DNA of 64,000 nucleotides from Ramlibacter algicola (GCF_016641735.1 NZ_JAEDAO010000001.1:4092001-4156000); one strand, 5' to 3'; positions 51,887 to 62,346 are shown, counted from the stretch's first letter. The notes: generated by a model not told the origin, from the sequence alone. Numbers and translations: made by a program.

Positions 51887-53998
51887 TCACTTCTCGACGG
51901 CCAGGCGCGACAGGTCGGCCACGCGGTTCATCGCGCCGTGCAGCGACGCGAGCAGGCCCAGGCGGTTGGCGCGCAGGTCGGCGTCTTCCGCGTTGACCAT
52001 CACGTCGTCGAAGAATTTGTCGACCGGTGTGCGCAGGGCTGCCAGCGTCTGCAGCGACGCTGCGTAATCGCCGGCATCGAACTGCTGGCCCGCGCGCGGC
52101 GTGACGTCGCGCATCGCGGCATACAGCGCCTGCTCGGCGGGTTCGCGCAGCAGCGCGTCCTGCACCTGGGGCTGCACGCCCTCGGCCTTCTTCAGGATGT
52201 TGCCGATGCGCTTGTTGGCGGCGGCGAGCGCCGGCGCTTCCGGCAGGCTGGCGAATGCGCGGACGGCGGCGAGCCGGTCGGCGACGTCGCCCAGTTGCTG
52301 CGGCTTGAGCGCCAGCACGGCGTCCACTTCCTGCGCGCTGTAGCCCTGCTCGCGCAGCAGGCCGGCCAGGCGGTCGTCGATGAAGTCGGCGAGCTGCGCC
52401 GTGGTCTCGGGCCCGGCTTGCGGGAACAGCGCGAGCGCCTGCGCGGCAAGCTCGTTCAGCGCCAGCGGCAGCTGCTTTTCCATCAGCATGCGCACGACGC
52501 CCAGCGCATGGCGGCGCAGCGCGAACGGGTCCTTGTCGCCGGTGGGCAGCTGGCCGATGGCGAACAGGCCCGCCAGCGTCTCCAGCTTGTCGGCCAGGGC
52601 CACGGCGATGCCGAGGTCGTTGCGCGGGAGCGCGTCGCCGGCGAAGCGGGGACGGTAGTGGTCCTCGATCGCGATCGCGACGTCCTCGCCCAGGCCGTCG
52701 TGGCGCGCGTAGTAGCCGCCCATCACGCCTTGCAGTTCGGGGAACTCGCCGACCATGTCGGTCAGCAGGTCGGCTTTCGCCAGGCGGGCCGCCAAGTCGG
52801 CCTGGTGCGCGAGCTGGTCGCTGCCCAGCTGGGCGCCGATGACCTTCGCCAAAGCGCGCACGCGCTCGATGCGCTCGCCCTGCGTGCCCAGCTTGTTGTG
52901 GTACACGACCTTCGCCAGGCCGGCGACGCGCGACTCGAGCGGCTTCTTGCGGTCCTGGTCGAAGAAGAACTTGGCGTCGGCCAGCCGCGGGCGCACCACG
53001 CGCTCGTTGCCACCGATCACCGCACTCGGGTCCTGCGGGCGGATGTTGCTGACCACCAGGAACTTGTTGGTCAGCTTGCCGGCGGTGTCCAGCAGCGGGA
53101 AGTACTTCTGGTTGGCCTTCATCGTGAGGATGAGGCATTCCTGCGGCACCTCGAGGAACTCGGCTTCGAAGGTGCACGTGAGCACGTTCGGGCGCTCGAC
53201 CAGCGCGGTGACTTCGTCGAGCAGGGCGTCGTCCTCGATCGGCGTCGCGCCACCGCCGACGGCCTGCGCCGCCGCCTGCAGCTGGCGCTGGATGTCGGCG
53301 CGACGCTCGGCGAAGCTGGCGATGACCGCGCCTTGCTCGCGCAGCGTCGCGGCGTAGCTGTCGGCATCGGGAATCTCCACCGTCGGCGACTTCGCTTCGA
53401 AGCGGTGGCCGTGCGTGGTGCGCCCGGCCTGCAGCCCCAGCGCCTGCAGCGGCACGATGTCATTGCCGTGCAGCGCCACCAAGCCGTGCGCGGGGCGCAC
53501 GAACTTCACGTCGGTCCAGCCGTCGGCCAGCTGGTAGGTCATGACCTTGGGGATCGGCAGCTTGGCGATGGCGTCGGCGAACGCCTTCTGCAGGCCGTCC
53601 GCGAGGGTGACGCCTTGCTGCGTGCTGTCCAGGAACAGCGCTTCGGCCTTGCCGTCCATGGCGCGGCGCAATTGCGGCACCACGGACGCATCGGCGCCCA
53701 ATGCCTGCAGCTTCTTCAACAGCGCGGGCGTCGGCTGGCCGTCGGCGCCCAGGCCCACGGTGGCGGGCATCAGCTTGTGCGACACCGCCTTGTCGGCGGC
53801 TTGGGCGCGCACGGCCTGCACGAGCACGCCCAGGCGGCGCGGCGACGCGAAGGCTTCGAACGCCGTGGCCGGTTCGGCCAGCCCTTGGGCCGCGAGGGAA
53901 GACGCGACGCCACCGGCGAAAGCCTCGCCCAGCTTCTTCAATGCCTTGGGCGGCAGTTCCTCGACGAAGAGTTCGACGAGCAGGTTTTTGCTGGCCAT
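51887..53998 (-). CDS. glyS: Glycyl-tRNA synthetase beta subunit
   Basis: This 703-aa subunit starts ASKNLLVELFVEELPPKALK and has the typical HD-like region (ARLAKADLLTDMVGEFPELQ), GVMGGYYARHDG and a C-terminal anticodon-binding DALR-type domain. It joins GlyQ in an alpha2beta2 enzyme. The ATG at 53998 lies directly after the glyQ stop; an upstream start would run into glyQ. Confidence 0.95.
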   Translation of the reverse strand: MASKNLLVELFVEELPPKALKKLGEAFAGGVASSLAAQGLAEPATAFEAFASPRRLGVLVQAVRAQAADKAVSHKLMPATVGLGADGQPTPALLKKLQALGADASVVPQLRRAMDGKAEALFLDSTQQGVTLADGLQKAFADAIAKLPIPKVMTYQLADGWTDVKFVRPAHGLVALHGNDIVPLQALGLQAGRTTHGHRFEAKSPTVEIPDADSYAATLREQGAVIASFAERRADIQRQLQAAAQAVGGGATPIEDDALLDEVTALVERPNVLTCTFEAEFLEVPQECLILTMKANQKYFPLLDTAGKLTNKFLVVSNIRPQDPSAVIGGNERVVRPRLADAKFFFDQDRKKPLESRVAGLAKVVYHNKLGTQGERIERVRALAKVIGAQLGSDQLAHQADLAARLAKADLLTDMVGEFPELQGVMGGYYARHDGLGEDVAIAIEDHYRPRFAGDALPRNDLGIAVALADKLETLAGLFAIGQLPTGDKDPFALRRHALGVVRMLMEKQLPLALNELAAQALALFPQAGPETTAQLADFIDDRLAGLLREQGYSAQEVDAVLALKPQQLGDVADRLAAVRAFASLPEAPALAAANKRIGNILKKAEGVQPQVQDALLREPAEQALYAAMRDVTPRAGQQFDAGDYAASLQTLAALRTPVDKFFDDVMVNAEDADLRANRLGLLASLHGAMNRVADLSRLAVEK

Positions 53999-54000
53999 GC

Positions 54001-54906
54001 TCACGCCGCCTTCTTCTGCAGTTGCGCGACCCACTCCCGGGGCGCCATGGGGAAGCCGAGGCGTTCGCGGCTGTCGAAATAACTCTGGGCCACGCTGCGG
54101 GCCAGGTTGCGGATGCGGCCGATGTACGCCGCCCGCTCGGTGACGCTGATCGCGCCGCGCGCGTCCAGCAGGTTGAACGTGTGCGCCGCCTTGAGCACCT
54201 GCTCGTACGCGGGCAGCGCGAGCTGCTGCTCCATCAGGTGCCTGGCCTGCTTCTCGTGCGCCGAGAACGCGGTGAACAGGAAGTCTGCGTCGCTGTGCTC
54301 GAAGTTGTACGTGGACTGTTCGACTTCGTTCTGCTTGTAGACGTCGCCATAGGACAGGCCTTCGGTCCAGGTCAGGTCGTAGACGTTGTCCACGCCCTGC
54401 AGGTACATGGCCAGCCGCTCGAGGCCGTACGTGATCTCGCCGGTGATCGGCTTGCAGTCGATGCCGCCGACCTGCTGGAAGTAGGTGAACTGCGTCACTT
54501 CCATGCCGTTGAGCCAGACCTCCCAGCCCAGGCCCCACGCGCCGAGCGTCGGGTTCTCCCAGTCGTCCTCGACGAAGCGGATGTCGTTCTTCTTCAGGTC
54601 GAAGCCCAGGGCTTCCAGCGAGCCGAGGTACAGCTCCAGGATGTTGGCCGGCGCGGGCTTGAGCACCACCTGGTACTGGTAGTAGTGCTGCAGGCGGTTC
54701 GGGTTCTCGCCGTAGCGGCCGTCCTTGGGGCGGCGGCTCGGTTGCACGTACGCCGCCTTCCAGGGCTCGGGGCCGATGGCGCGCAGGAAGGTGGCGGTGT
54801 GCGACGTGCCGGCGCCCACTTCCATGTCGTACGGCTGCAGCAGGGCGCAGCCCTGGGCGTCCCAGTACGCCTGCAGCTTGAGGATGATTTGCTGGAAGGA
54901 GAGCAT
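54001..54906 (-). CDS. glyQ: Glycyl-tRNA synthetase alpha subunit
   Basis: This 301-aa catalytic subunit starts [20 protein letters not shown] and has [40 protein letters not shown] and [20 protein letters not shown] (class II motifs). Together with GlyS it charges tRNA-Gly. It lies 10 bases after lnt on the same strand. Confidence 0.96.
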   Translation of the reverse strand: MLSFQQIILKLQAYWDAQGCALLQPYDMEVGAGTSHTATFLRAIGPEPWKAAYVQPSRRPKDGRYGENPNRLQHYYQYQVVLKPAPANILELYLGSLEALGFDLKKNDIRFVEDDWENPTLGAWGLGWEVWLNGMEVTQFTYFQQVGGIDCKPITGEITYGLERLAMYLQGVDNVYDLTWTEGLSYGDVYKQNEVEQSTYNFEHSDADFLFTAFSAHEKQARHLMEQQLALPAYEQVLKAAHTFNLLDARGAISVTERAAYIGRIRNLARSVAQSYFDSRERLGFPMAPREWVAQLQKKAA

Positions 54907-54916
54907 TGGCCCGATT

Positions 54917-56455
54917 TTACGGGCGCGCCCCTCGCCGCCAGCGCCACAGCGCTCCCAAAACAGGAGCAAGGCCGATCGCCCACAGCGGCCACAGGCCGAA
55001 GCGCGACGCCCACCAGGCGAAAGGCGTCGTGCCGCTGCGGCCCTGCACCTCGCCGGTGAGCACGGCGCGCGTGAAGCGCGGCAGCACCTGGGCGACCCTG
55101 GCCCGGTGGTCGACGATGGCCGTCGCGCCCGTGTTGGTGGCGCGGACGACGGGGCGGTCGAACTCCAGCGCGCGCATGCGGCTGATGTGCAGGTGCTGGT
55201 CGATCGCCACCGAGTCGCCGAACCAGCCGATGTTGCTCACGTTGACGAACACCGTCGGCGCGCGATTCGCATCGACAAAGCGCGCCGCCAGCTCTTCCCC
55301 GAACAGGTCCTCGTAGCAGACGTTGGGCGCGAGCCGTTGGCCCTGCCACTCGAAGGACGGCTGCCCAACGGCTCCGCGGTTGAAGTCGCCCAGCGGGATG
55401 TTCATCAGGTCGGTGAACCAGCGGAACAGCGGCGGGATGAACTCGCCGAAGGGCACCAGGTGGTGCTTGTCGAAGCGGTACGCGTCCCGGGCGCCCGGCT
55501 TGAGCCCCACGACCGAATTCGTGTAGCCCTGCTCGTAGCTGCCCAGCGGCATGCCGACCAGCGCCGCTTGTTCGCCCGACTGGAAGTGGCGCACGAGCGG
55601 CTCGAGGTAGCCGGGTGGCAGTTGCTGCGGCAGCAGCGGGATCGCCGTTTCCGGCGCCACGGTGAGACTGGCCCGGCTGGCGGTGAGCTGCTCGGCATAC
55701 CAGGACAGCGCGAGCGGGATCCCCGTGTTGCCCTGGAACTTCTCCTCCTGCGGGATGTTGCCCTGCAGGAGCGCGATCGACAGCGGGCGGCCTTCGTCCT
55801 GCCCGCCCGGCGGCTTCGCGGCCGCGAAGCCGGCCAGCGCCAGCGCCACGACGGGGCCGATCCAGCCTGCCCTCGCGCCGGCACGCGTGATCGCGACCAC
55901 GACCTGCGCGCACACCAGCGCCGCCACGAAGCCGATGCCGAACGACCCCACCCAAGGGGCGAGCCCGGCAAGAGGGCCGTCGACGTGCGCGTAGCCGGCC
56001 GCGCCCCACGGGAAGCCGGTGAACCAGCGGGCCCGCAGCAGCTCGGCCAGCGTCCACAGCGCCGCGAACGACAGCGCGCCCCACCACGCGCCTTGCGGCG
56101 CCAGCCAGCGCTGCAAACCGGCGGCCACGGCGTAGTAGCAGGCGAGGAATGCCGCCAGCGCGAACACCGCCAAGGCGGCCAGCGGCGCCGGCAGGCCGCC
56201 GTAGGAGTGCATGGAGATGTAGAGCCACCAGAAGGTGCCGCACAGCCACGCGGTGGTGAACACCCAGCCGGCGAGGGCCGCGCGCCGCCAGGTCGGCGCC
56301 CGCTGCACGAGCCCGGCGAGGACCGCCAACGCGGCGAGTTGCAGCCACCAGGCCGGCTGCCCGCTGCCGGGCAGTGCGAGCGACGCCGCATGCGCGAGCC
56401 CCGCCACGGCGGCCATCGCGAACGGGACCAGCGACGCGAGCGGGCGGCGCTTCAC
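54917..56455 (-). CDS. lnt: Apolipoprotein N-acyltransferase
   Basis: This 512-aa protein has about six membrane helices (residues 1-210) and a periplasmic nitrilase-type domain with the catalytic set Glu ([11 protein letters not shown]), Lys ([14 protein letters not shown]) and Cys ([11 protein letters not shown]), plus a last helix. It adds the third acyl chain to lipoproteins. It overlaps the corC stop by 4 bases. Confidence 0.94.
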   Translation of the reverse strand: MKRRPLASLVPFAMAAVAGLAHAASLALPGSGQPAWWLQLAALAVLAGLVQRAPTWRRAALAGWVFTTAWLCGTFWWLYISMHSYGGLPAPLAALAVFALAAFLACYYAVAAGLQRWLAPQGAWWGALSFAALWTLAELLRARWFTGFPWGAAGYAHVDGPLAGLAPWVGSFGIGFVAALVCAQVVVAITRAGARAGWIGPVVALALAGFAAAKPPGGQDEGRPLSIALLQGNIPQEEKFQGNTGIPLALSWYAEQLTASRASLTVAPETAIPLLPQQLPPGYLEPLVRHFQSGEQAALVGMPLGSYEQGYTNSVVGLKPGARDAYRFDKHHLVPFGEFIPPLFRWFTDLMNIPLGDFNRGAVGQPSFEWQGQRLAPNVCYEDLFGEELAARFVDANRAPTVFVNVSNIGWFGDSVAIDQHLHISRMRALEFDRPVVRATNTGATAIVDHRARVAQVLPRFTRAVLTGEVQGRSGTTPFAWWASRFGLWPLWAIGLAPVLGALWRWRRGARP

Positions 56456-57336
56456 CCGGTGTTGTCGTCGCTGGGCGTGGACGAGACCTTGAACCAGCGC
56501 ACCGCGCCACCCTTGGTGTGCAGCACGACGAAGTCCAGGCCGGCGAGCGTCAGGCGCTCGCCGCGCTTGGGCACGTGGCCCATCGCATGCGCGATCAGGC
56601 CGCCGATGGTTTCGAAGCGATGGTCGCCGTCATTGCCGGAGGCCAGGTCCGGCGCAAGGCGGACATGGAAGAACTCGTCGACGCGCTCGACGCTGGTGTC
56701 GCCGCTCACGCGGTAGGTGCGGTCTGCCAGGGCGAAGATGTCGCCCTCCTCCTCGGCGATGTCGAATTCATCCTCGATCTCGCCGACGATCTGCTCCAGC
56801 ACGTCCTCGATGGTGATCAGGCCAGCGATGCGGCCGAATTCGTCGACCACCATCGCCAGGTGGTTGCGGGTGCCGCGGAAGTCGCGCAGCAGGTCGTTCA
56901 GTCCCTTGCTCTCGGGGACGAACACCGCCGGCCGCAGCAGCGCGCGGATGTTCAGCTCCGGCGCCCGCTGCAGCTTCAGCAGGTCCTTGGCCATCAGCAT
57001 GCCGATGATGTTCTCGCGATCGCCCTCGTAGACGGGGAAACGCGAGTGCGCGGTCTGGATGACGACGTGCAGGATCTCGTCGTAGGGCGCCTCGATGTCG
57101 ATCAGGTCCATCCGCGGCGCGGCCACCATCACGTCGCCGGCGCTGAGGTCCGCCATGCGGATCACGCCCTCGAGCATCACGCGGGAGTCGGCCCCGATGA
57201 TGTCGTTGTCTTCGGCCTCGGCCAGGGTCTCGATCAGCTCGTCGCGCGAATCCGGTCCTGGATGGATGAACTCGGCGACCTTCTGCAGGAACGTGCGGCG
57301 GTCTTCCTTCTCGCGCGCAGGGTGGGGGTCGGACAC
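56452..57336 (-). CDS. corC: CorC/HlyC-type CBS-domain protein
   Basis: This 294-aa protein has two CBS domains (DVMVAAPRMDLIDIEAPYDE; NHLAMVVDEFGRIAGLITIE) and a C-terminal transporter-associated domain (GGLIAHAMGHVPKRGERLTL). It probably affects magnesium/cobalt efflux. The corC-lnt pairing is common in proteobacteria. No clear promoter is seen in the 89 bases upstream. Confidence 0.92.
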   Translation of the reverse strand: MSDPHPAREKEDRRTFLQKVAEFIHPGPDSRDELIETLAEAEDNDIIGADSRVMLEGVIRMADLSAGDVMVAAPRMDLIDIEAPYDEILHVVIQTAHSRFPVYEGDRENIIGMLMAKDLLKLQRAPELNIRALLRPAVFVPESKGLNDLLRDFRGTRNHLAMVVDEFGRIAGLITIEDVLEQIVGEIEDEFDIAEEEGDIFALADRTYRVSGDTSVERVDEFFHVRLAPDLASGNDGDHRFETIGGLIAHAMGHVPKRGERLTLAGLDFVVLHTKGGAVRWFKVSSTPSDDNTG

Positions 57337-57425
57337 AGCCTTGTTAGCAGGACGTGCGGTGGTTGGGGGACGTCAAGGATAGCGGAATCGCATGGCGCGG
57401 CCCCGGGGGCCGTCCCTCGTGCGGT

Positions 57426-58082
57426 TCAGCTGCCCGACTTGTGGCGGCCCTCGCGGACGCCCTGCCGCGTTTCCTGCACCGCCGCGAGGAAGTCCCAGAA
57501 GCTCTTGACCTGCTGCTTGAGCTGGTAGTCCGTACGCGCGAAACGCTCGACGACGAGCTCGCTCATCCGCGTGTCCAACGTCGCCGGCGGCAGGCGCAGG
57601 TGCGCTTCGGTTTCGCTGCCGAAGCGCTCCGTCGTGGCACCGGCGCGGCGCGCGATCTTCAGCATCGCCGTGTTCTCGGACAGCGCGTGGATGAACAGCA
57701 GCTCCACGCCTTCGTTGCGGGCGTGGACCACGGCGCGCTCGAACAGCCGCGAGCCGTAGCCCCGCCCGCGCGCCTTGGCCAGCACCGAGACGCCGAACTC
57801 CGCGCACTGGCTGGCGTTGGGATCGCGCGAGTACGCCAGGTGCGCCATGGCGATCAGCTCGAGCTTGCGGTTGTAGATGCCGAAGATATCGTCGTGCTCG
57901 AAGTCGAGCTCGCCGACGTAGCGCTCGATCTGCTCGTCGGTGGCGTTGTAGCCAAAGCGCAGGTACCGGTCGTCCGCGTCGAGCGCCTCCAGGTGCCGCA
58001 GGATGCGGCCGCGGTGGGCCGGCCCCAGCGAGCGGATCGGCACCAGGACGGGTGGCGCGCGGGTGTCGCGGTCGGCAGTCAT
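57426..58082 (-). CDS. GNAT-family N-acetyltransferase
   Basis: This 218-aa protein has the GNAT fold: RYLRFGYNATDEQIERYVGE, AEFGVSVLAKARGRGYGSRL (acetyl-CoA pyrophosphate loop RGRGYG), LLFIHALSENTAMLKIARRA. A C-terminal extra 60 residues includes a helical tail. The substrate is unknown. The start at 58082 is chosen as the nearest Met before the fold; 19 codons upstream is another ATG. Confidence 0.85.
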   Translation of the reverse strand: MTADRDTRAPPVLVPIRSLGPAHRGRILRHLEALDADDRYLRFGYNATDEQIERYVGELDFEHDDIFGIYNRKLELIAMAHLAYSRDPNASQCAEFGVSVLAKARGRGYGSRLFERAVVHARNEGVELLFIHALSENTAMLKIARRAGATTERFGSETEAHLRLPPATLDTRMSELVVERFARTDYQLKQQVKSFWDFLAAVQETRQGVREGRHKSGS

Positions 58083-58169
58083 GCCGGCAATGTATGGGTT
58101 TTCGCCAGGGAGGACGCTCCAGCGGAGCGCCGGCACCATCGGCCGCCGGGTGAGTGCTTGCTCACGCGC

Positions 58170-58652
58170 TCACACCGGCATGGCCGTGGTCGCCTTCACA
58201 CGGTCGAGCACGAAGCTGGTCTTGCAGTCCTGCACGCTGGGGTGCTTGAGCAGCGTGTCCATGACGAAGCGGCTGTAGTGGGCCATGTCCTCGACGACCA
58301 CGCGCAGCAGGAAGTCCATCTCGCCGGTCAGCGCGTCGCACTCGACCACCTCCGGCCAGCTCTGCACGCTGGTGCGGAAGGCGTCCATCGGGGTGCGCTT
58401 GTGGTGCTCGGTGTGCTTCTCCAGCCGGACATTGATGTAGGCCGTCAGCCCCAGGCCCACCGACTCCGGCCGCACCAGCGCCACGTAGCGGTCGATGATG
58501 CCGGCCTCCTCCATCCGCTTGACCCGGCGCAGCACGGCGCTGGGGGACAGGCCCACCTGGCCGCCGACCACGTCGTAGGTCTCCCGGCCGTTGCCCTGCA
58601 GCGCGCGCAGGATCGCCCGGTCGAGCTTGTCGAGTGCGGCGGCATCGGGCAT
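58170..58652 (-). CDS. Lrp/AsnC-family regulator next to hpd
   Basis: This 160-aa protein has an Lrp helix-turn-helix (LDKLDRAILRALQGNGRETY, then VGLSPSAVLRRVKRMEEAG) and a RAM ligand domain (VVECDALTGEMDFLLRVVVE). It is divergent from hpd and probably controls it in response to an aromatic amino acid. The start at 58652 is preferred over an ATG 7 codons earlier. Confidence 0.88.
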   Translation of the reverse strand: MPDAAALDKLDRAILRALQGNGRETYDVVGGQVGLSPSAVLRRVKRMEEAGIIDRYVALVRPESVGLGLTAYINVRLEKHTEHHKRTPMDAFRTSVQSWPEVVECDALTGEMDFLLRVVVEDMAHYSRFVMDTLLKHPSVQDCKTSFVLDRVKATTAMPV

Positions 58653-58664
58653 GGACGCAAGTTT

Positions 58665-58682
58665 ATTGAGCAATTGCTGAAT
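58665..58682. promoter_or_regulatory. Candidate Lrp-type operator between the regulator and hpd
   Basis: ATTGAGCAATTGCTGAAT is a near-perfect 18-bp palindrome with a perfect AGCAATTGCT core. It lies between the Lrp gene and hpd. The AT-rich centre fits Lrp/AsnC sites. A possible hpd -10 box TACAGT is at 58724-58729. Confidence 0.6.
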
Positions 58683-58759
58683 TCCAAGCCGATCTCAGGC
58701 GGAAAACTGCGCGCGCACGACGCTACAGTGCCCGATTCGCTTGCCGCAGGAGACCCACG

Positions 58760-59896
58760 ATGACCGCCCCCGAAACCAAGACCGTCGAACGCACCTGGGA
58801 CAACCCGATGGGGACCGACGGCTTCGAGTTCATCGAATACGCGGCGCCGGACCCGAAGGCGATGGGCGAGCTGTTCGAGCGCATGGGGTTCAAGCCGATC
58901 GCCAAGCACCGGCACAAGGACGTGGTGCTGTACCGGCAAGGCGGCATCAACTTCATCATCAACGCCGAACCGGATTCGTTCGCGCAGCGTTTCGCACGCC
59001 TGCACGGCCCGAGCATCTGCGCGATCGCGTTCCGCGTGCAGGACGCGAAGGCGGCTTACGAACGCGCGATCTCGCTGGGCGCGTGGGGCTATGCGGGCCA
59101 GGCCGGCCCCGGTGAATTGAACATCCCGGCGATCAAGGGCATCGGCGACAGCCTGATCTACCTGGTGGACCGCTGGCGCGGCAAGAACGGGGCGAACGAA
59201 GGCGACATCGGCAACATCGGCTTCTACGACGTCGATTTCGAGCCCCTGCCCGGCGTCGCCGGCGCCGGCGCGCTGGATCCCATGGGCTACGGCCTCACCT
59301 ACATCGACCACCTGACGCACAACGTGCACCGCGGCCGCATGGCGGAATGGTCGGAGTTCTACGAGCGCCTGTTCAACTTCCGCGAGATCCGCTACTTCGA
59401 CATCGAGGGCCAGGCCACCGGCGTCAAGAGCAAGGCGATGACCAGCCCCTGCGGAAAGATCCGCATCCCGATCAACGAGGAAGGCAACGAGAAGTCCGGG
59501 CAGATCCAGGAGTACCTGGACAAGTACCGCGGCGAGGGCATCCAGCACATCGCGCTGGGATCGATCAACCTGTACGACACCGTCGACTCGCTGCAGATGG
59601 CCGGCGTGAAGCTGCTGTCGACCAGCGAGACGTACTACGAGTTGCTGCCCAAGCGGATCCCGAACCTGCAGGAGGATGTCGAGGCGCTGCAGCAGCGCAA
59701 CATCCTGGTCGACGGCCAGCCGGGCGAGCTGCTGCTGCAGATCTTCAGCGAGAACCAGCTCGGGCCGATCTTCTTCGAGTTCATCCAGCGCAAGGGCAAC
59801 GACGGCTTCGGCGAAGGCAACTTCAAGGCGCTGTTCGAGACCATGGAGCTGGACCAGATGCGCCGCGGCGTGCTGCCGGCCAAGCAGCCCGCGTGA
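58760..59896 (+). CDS. hpd: 4-hydroxyphenylpyruvate dioxygenase
   Basis: This 378-aa Fe(II) enzyme has two vicinal-oxygen-chelate domains. Iron ligands are His in LTYIDHLTHNV, His in GIQHIALGSI and Glu in PIFFEFIQRKG. It makes homogentisate from 4-hydroxyphenylpyruvate in tyrosine breakdown. A GCAGGAG site precedes the ATG at 58760. The next step (hmgA) is not in the window. Confidence 0.95.
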   Translation: MTAPETKTVERTWDNPMGTDGFEFIEYAAPDPKAMGELFERMGFKPIAKHRHKDVVLYRQGGINFIINAEPDSFAQRFARLHGPSICAIAFRVQDAKAAYERAISLGAWGYAGQAGPGELNIPAIKGIGDSLIYLVDRWRGKNGANEGDIGNIGFYDVDFEPLPGVAGAGALDPMGYGLTYIDHLTHNVHRGRMAEWSEFYERLFNFREIRYFDIEGQATGVKSKAMTSPCGKIRIPINEEGNEKSGQIQEYLDKYRGEGIQHIALGSINLYDTVDSLQMAGVKLLSTSETYYELLPKRIPNLQEDVEALQQRNILVDGQPGELLLQIFSENQLGPIFFEFIQRKGNDGFGEGNFKALFETMELDQMRRGVLPAKQPA

Positions 59897-59911
59897 GCGG
59901 GCCACGGCGGT

Positions 59912-60568
59912 TCACCAGCGCGCGGGCAGCTTGCGCATCAGCGTGATCTGCCGCACGCCGAGCTCCACGTAGCCACCGCGTTCGAGGTCCTTCAGAAGGC
60001 GGCTGACCATCTCGCGCGACGCGCCGATGCGGCTGGCGATGGTCTGGTGCGTGATGGGTGACAGGGTGATCGGCGCTTCCGGCCGCGCGGGACCATGGCG
60101 GCCTTCCAGCGTGCTCACGACGCGCCCGTAGACGTCCTTGAGCGCCAGCTCGCGCGCCTTCGCGGTGAGCCTGCGGCCACGGTGCAGCAGGCGCAGGATG
60201 AAGTCCAGCGCGTGCGCGGGGTCGTCGAGCAGGTGCTGGCGCAGCGCCGCGCGGCCGACGACCGAGCACGCGACCGGTTCCAGCGTCAGTGCGGAGGTCA
60301 GGCGCGGGCCGGCATCGAGGCAGGACTCGCCGAAGCACTCGCCGGGGCCGACCGTCTCGTACGTGATCTCGTGCCCCGCGGCGTCGTTCGAGTACAGCTT
60401 GACCCGCCCCTCGACGACGATGAACAGCGACTCGCCCGGCTCGCCTTCGTTGGCGAGGATGGTGCTGCGGGTGTAGCGGCGGTAGGTGCCGCGGCGCGCG
60501 AGGGCGCGTACCGGTTCGGCCAAGGCCTCGTAGAGGCGGTCCGGACCCACGTCGATGAGCGATCTCAT
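59912..60568 (-). CDS. Crp/Fnr-family transcriptional regulator
   Basis: This 218-aa protein has a cyclic-nucleotide-binding-like domain (ILANEGEPGESLFIVVEGRV, then VGPGECFGESCLD) and a helix-turn-helix (ITHQTIASRIGASREMVSRL). The Cys residues are not in FNR Fe-S spacing. The start at 60568 has GGGGG upstream. Its target is unknown; it could sense cAMP made by the cyclase at 37304 or another ligand. Confidence 0.85.
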   Translation of the reverse strand: MRSLIDVGPDRLYEALAEPVRALARRGTYRRYTRSTILANEGEPGESLFIVVEGRVKLYSNDAAGHEITYETVGPGECFGESCLDAGPRLTSALTLEPVACSVVGRAALRQHLLDDPAHALDFILRLLHRGRRLTAKARELALKDVYGRVVSTLEGRHGPARPEAPITLSPITHQTIASRIGASREMVSRLLKDLERGGYVELGVRQITLMRKLPARW

Positions 60569-60641
60569 GTCGCGTCCCCCTGGATTCTTGTTCTGCGGGC
60601 ACCGTAGCACCGGGTGCCCCGCGGGCGCAAGCGCCGTGCTG

Positions 60642-61292
60642 TCAGTGCACGCTGTCGAAGACCGCCGGGGCGATGGGCGGCAGCATGGCCACCCGGCTGA
60701 CCAGTTCGCGCACGCCGCTGGAGCGGGTCTTGGCGCACAGGCTGCGCACATGGCTGCGGACGGTGGAGACGGCCACCTTCAGCTGGCGCGCGGTCTGCGG
60801 CGCCGAGTAGCCCTGGCACAGGATGGACAGCACGGTTTCCTCGGCCGGGGTGAGCGAGTGCGTGCGGGCGAAGAAGCACAGCATCAGCGATTCGCAGACG
60901 CTGGCGCGCGCGAACAGCAGGCCCGCCTGCACCGGCTGCGCGCCGTTGCCGCGGCCGACCGGCACCAGCGCGAGGGTCAACGGGGTGCCCTTGGGCGCGC
61001 TGATCGTGACGAGGCTGCGCTTGCCCGAAGCGGCGCGCACGAGCGCGTCGGCCAGCACGCGGCCATCGGCCACCATGTGCGTCTGCAGGCGCCCCTGCTG
61101 CACCCACAGCACGCGCTGGCTCGCCAGCTCATGGCGCGCGACCTGGTTGGCGTGCACGACTTCCCCGTCGGCCTTGGCGATCGCGATGCCGTAGGCGAGT
61201 TCGTCCAGCACCAGGTCCAGGCCGGGCGCCGGCATCCAGCGCATGTCGGTGCCCGCGCCGGCGGCGCCGGCGAACTGTCTCGTGTCTTCCAT
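60642..61292 (-). CDS. LuxR-type regulator with N-terminal sensor domain
   Basis: This 216-aa protein has an N-terminal PAS-like domain (LDELAYGIAIAKADGEVVHA) and a C-terminal LuxR HTH (SLTPAEETVLSILCQGYSAP, then TVRSHVRSLCAKTRSSGVRE). It has no receiver or autoinducer domain. It lies near the Crp-type gene on the same strand, without obvious shared targets. Confidence 0.85.
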   Translation of the reverse strand: MEDTRQFAGAAGAGTDMRWMPAPGLDLVLDELAYGIAIAKADGEVVHANQVARHELASQRVLWVQQGRLQTHMVADGRVLADALVRAASGKRSLVTISAPKGTPLTLALVPVGRGNGAQPVQAGLLFARASVCESLMLCFFARTHSLTPAEETVLSILCQGYSAPQTARQLKVAVSTVRSHVRSLCAKTRSSGVRELVSRVAMLPPIAPAVFDSVH

Positions 61293-61437
61293 GGAAGCCT
61301 CCCTTGTTCGTGAGGAAGCAAGGGTAGGCAGCGGGTGGCGGCGGAGGAAGTGAACTATCCACCGTCGCGCTTGTGACCTGCGTCACAAAGGATCGGCTGC
61401 ATGGACGATGGGGCCCAGTCAGCCGATGCGAACGCTC

Positions 61438-62346
61438 CTACGTTGGCCGCCGCGCGATGAGAGCGAACGTGCCCTCGATGACTTCGGGCTGGAACGCGAG
61501 ATCGACGTGGGCGGCGCCGCGCACCAGCCGGTTGTCCGCCCCTGCGAGCGTGGCGGTCGAGGGCGGAAAGACGATGTTGTCGCAGTTCGCGTACCAGCAG
61601 GTGAAGGGCACGGGCGCTGTCGCCGCATTCGCCAGGTGCTGCAGCCATGCGCTGCCGGCGCGCATCTGCCTGGTGTTGGTGCGGCGCGCGAAGCGGGCGA
61701 GCAATGTTCCGTGGTGCGGACTGCCGATGGTGACCACGTGCGCGACGCGTGGCTCGGTGCCGGCCTTGCGCAGCCAGGCGCGCGCTGCCAGGCCACCCAT
61801 GCTGTGGCAGACCAGGACGGGCGCACGGCCGGTCGCGTCGGTGAGTTGCCGGACGGCGGCGTCGATCACGTCGGCGTAGCCATCGATCGAGCCGTGCACC
61901 GGCTCCAGGTTCACCGCGATGCAGGGATGGCCGCGCCGCGCCGCCTCCCGCATCCAGGGCGCCCAGAAGCCGCGATTGCACATGAAGCCGTGCACGAAGA
62001 CGATGCCGCGCTTGTCGCCGGCATGGACGGCGTCGGGCACCGCGCGCCAGGCGAATGGCTGGCGCCATCCGAAGACGCGGAAGCCTTGCAGCGTTTCACG
62101 CCACCAGGCTGCGACGAGCTGCCCGATCGACGCGCGGGGCGCCGGATCATTGCCGTGCGTGGCGGCCAGCAGGACGAACTCGGTGGCGAGGAAGAAGCTG
62201 TGGATCGAGCCGATCGCAACCGCGCCCAGGATGGCGAGCACCGGTCGATCGGGCCACCAGGCCAGGAGCCAGGCGACCGCGGCCAGCGCGATCGCCAGCA
62301 CCACGCCCTGCAGCAGGCGCGCCAGGCTGGAGTTCGGCGCCATCAA
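61438..62346 (-). CDS. Membrane-anchored alpha/beta hydrolase (lipase-like)
   Basis: This 302-aa protein has two N-terminal membrane segments (VVLAIALAAVAWLLAWW; ILGAVAIGSIHSFFLATEF), then an alpha/beta hydrolase with GIVFVHGFMCNRG (oxyanion loop), the nucleophile in CHSMGG, Asp in ANCDNIVFPP and His in GAAHVDLAF. It may be a triacylglycerol or ester lipase. It overlaps the GMC oxidoreductase stop by 4 bases, suggesting a shared pathway. Confidence 0.82.
   Translation of the reverse strand: MMAPNSSLARLLQGVVLAIALAAVAWLLAWWPDRPVLAILGAVAIGSIHSFFLATEFVLLAATHGNDPAPRASIGQLVAAWWRETLQGFRVFGWRQPFAWRAVPDAVHAGDKRGIVFVHGFMCNRGFWAPWMREAARRGHPCIAVNLEPVHGSIDGYADVIDAAVRQLTDATGRAPVLVCHSMGGLAARAWLRKAGTEPRVAHVVTIGSPHHGTLLARFARRTNTRQMRAGSAWLQHLANAATAPVPFTCWYANCDNIVFPPSTATLAGADNRLVRGAAHVDLAFQPEVIEGTFALIARRPT

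Noticed and set aside
54907..54916. A T-box or attenuator controlling glyQS
   Set aside because: Only 10 bases separate lnt and glyQ, and there is no leader upstream of this gene within the operon.
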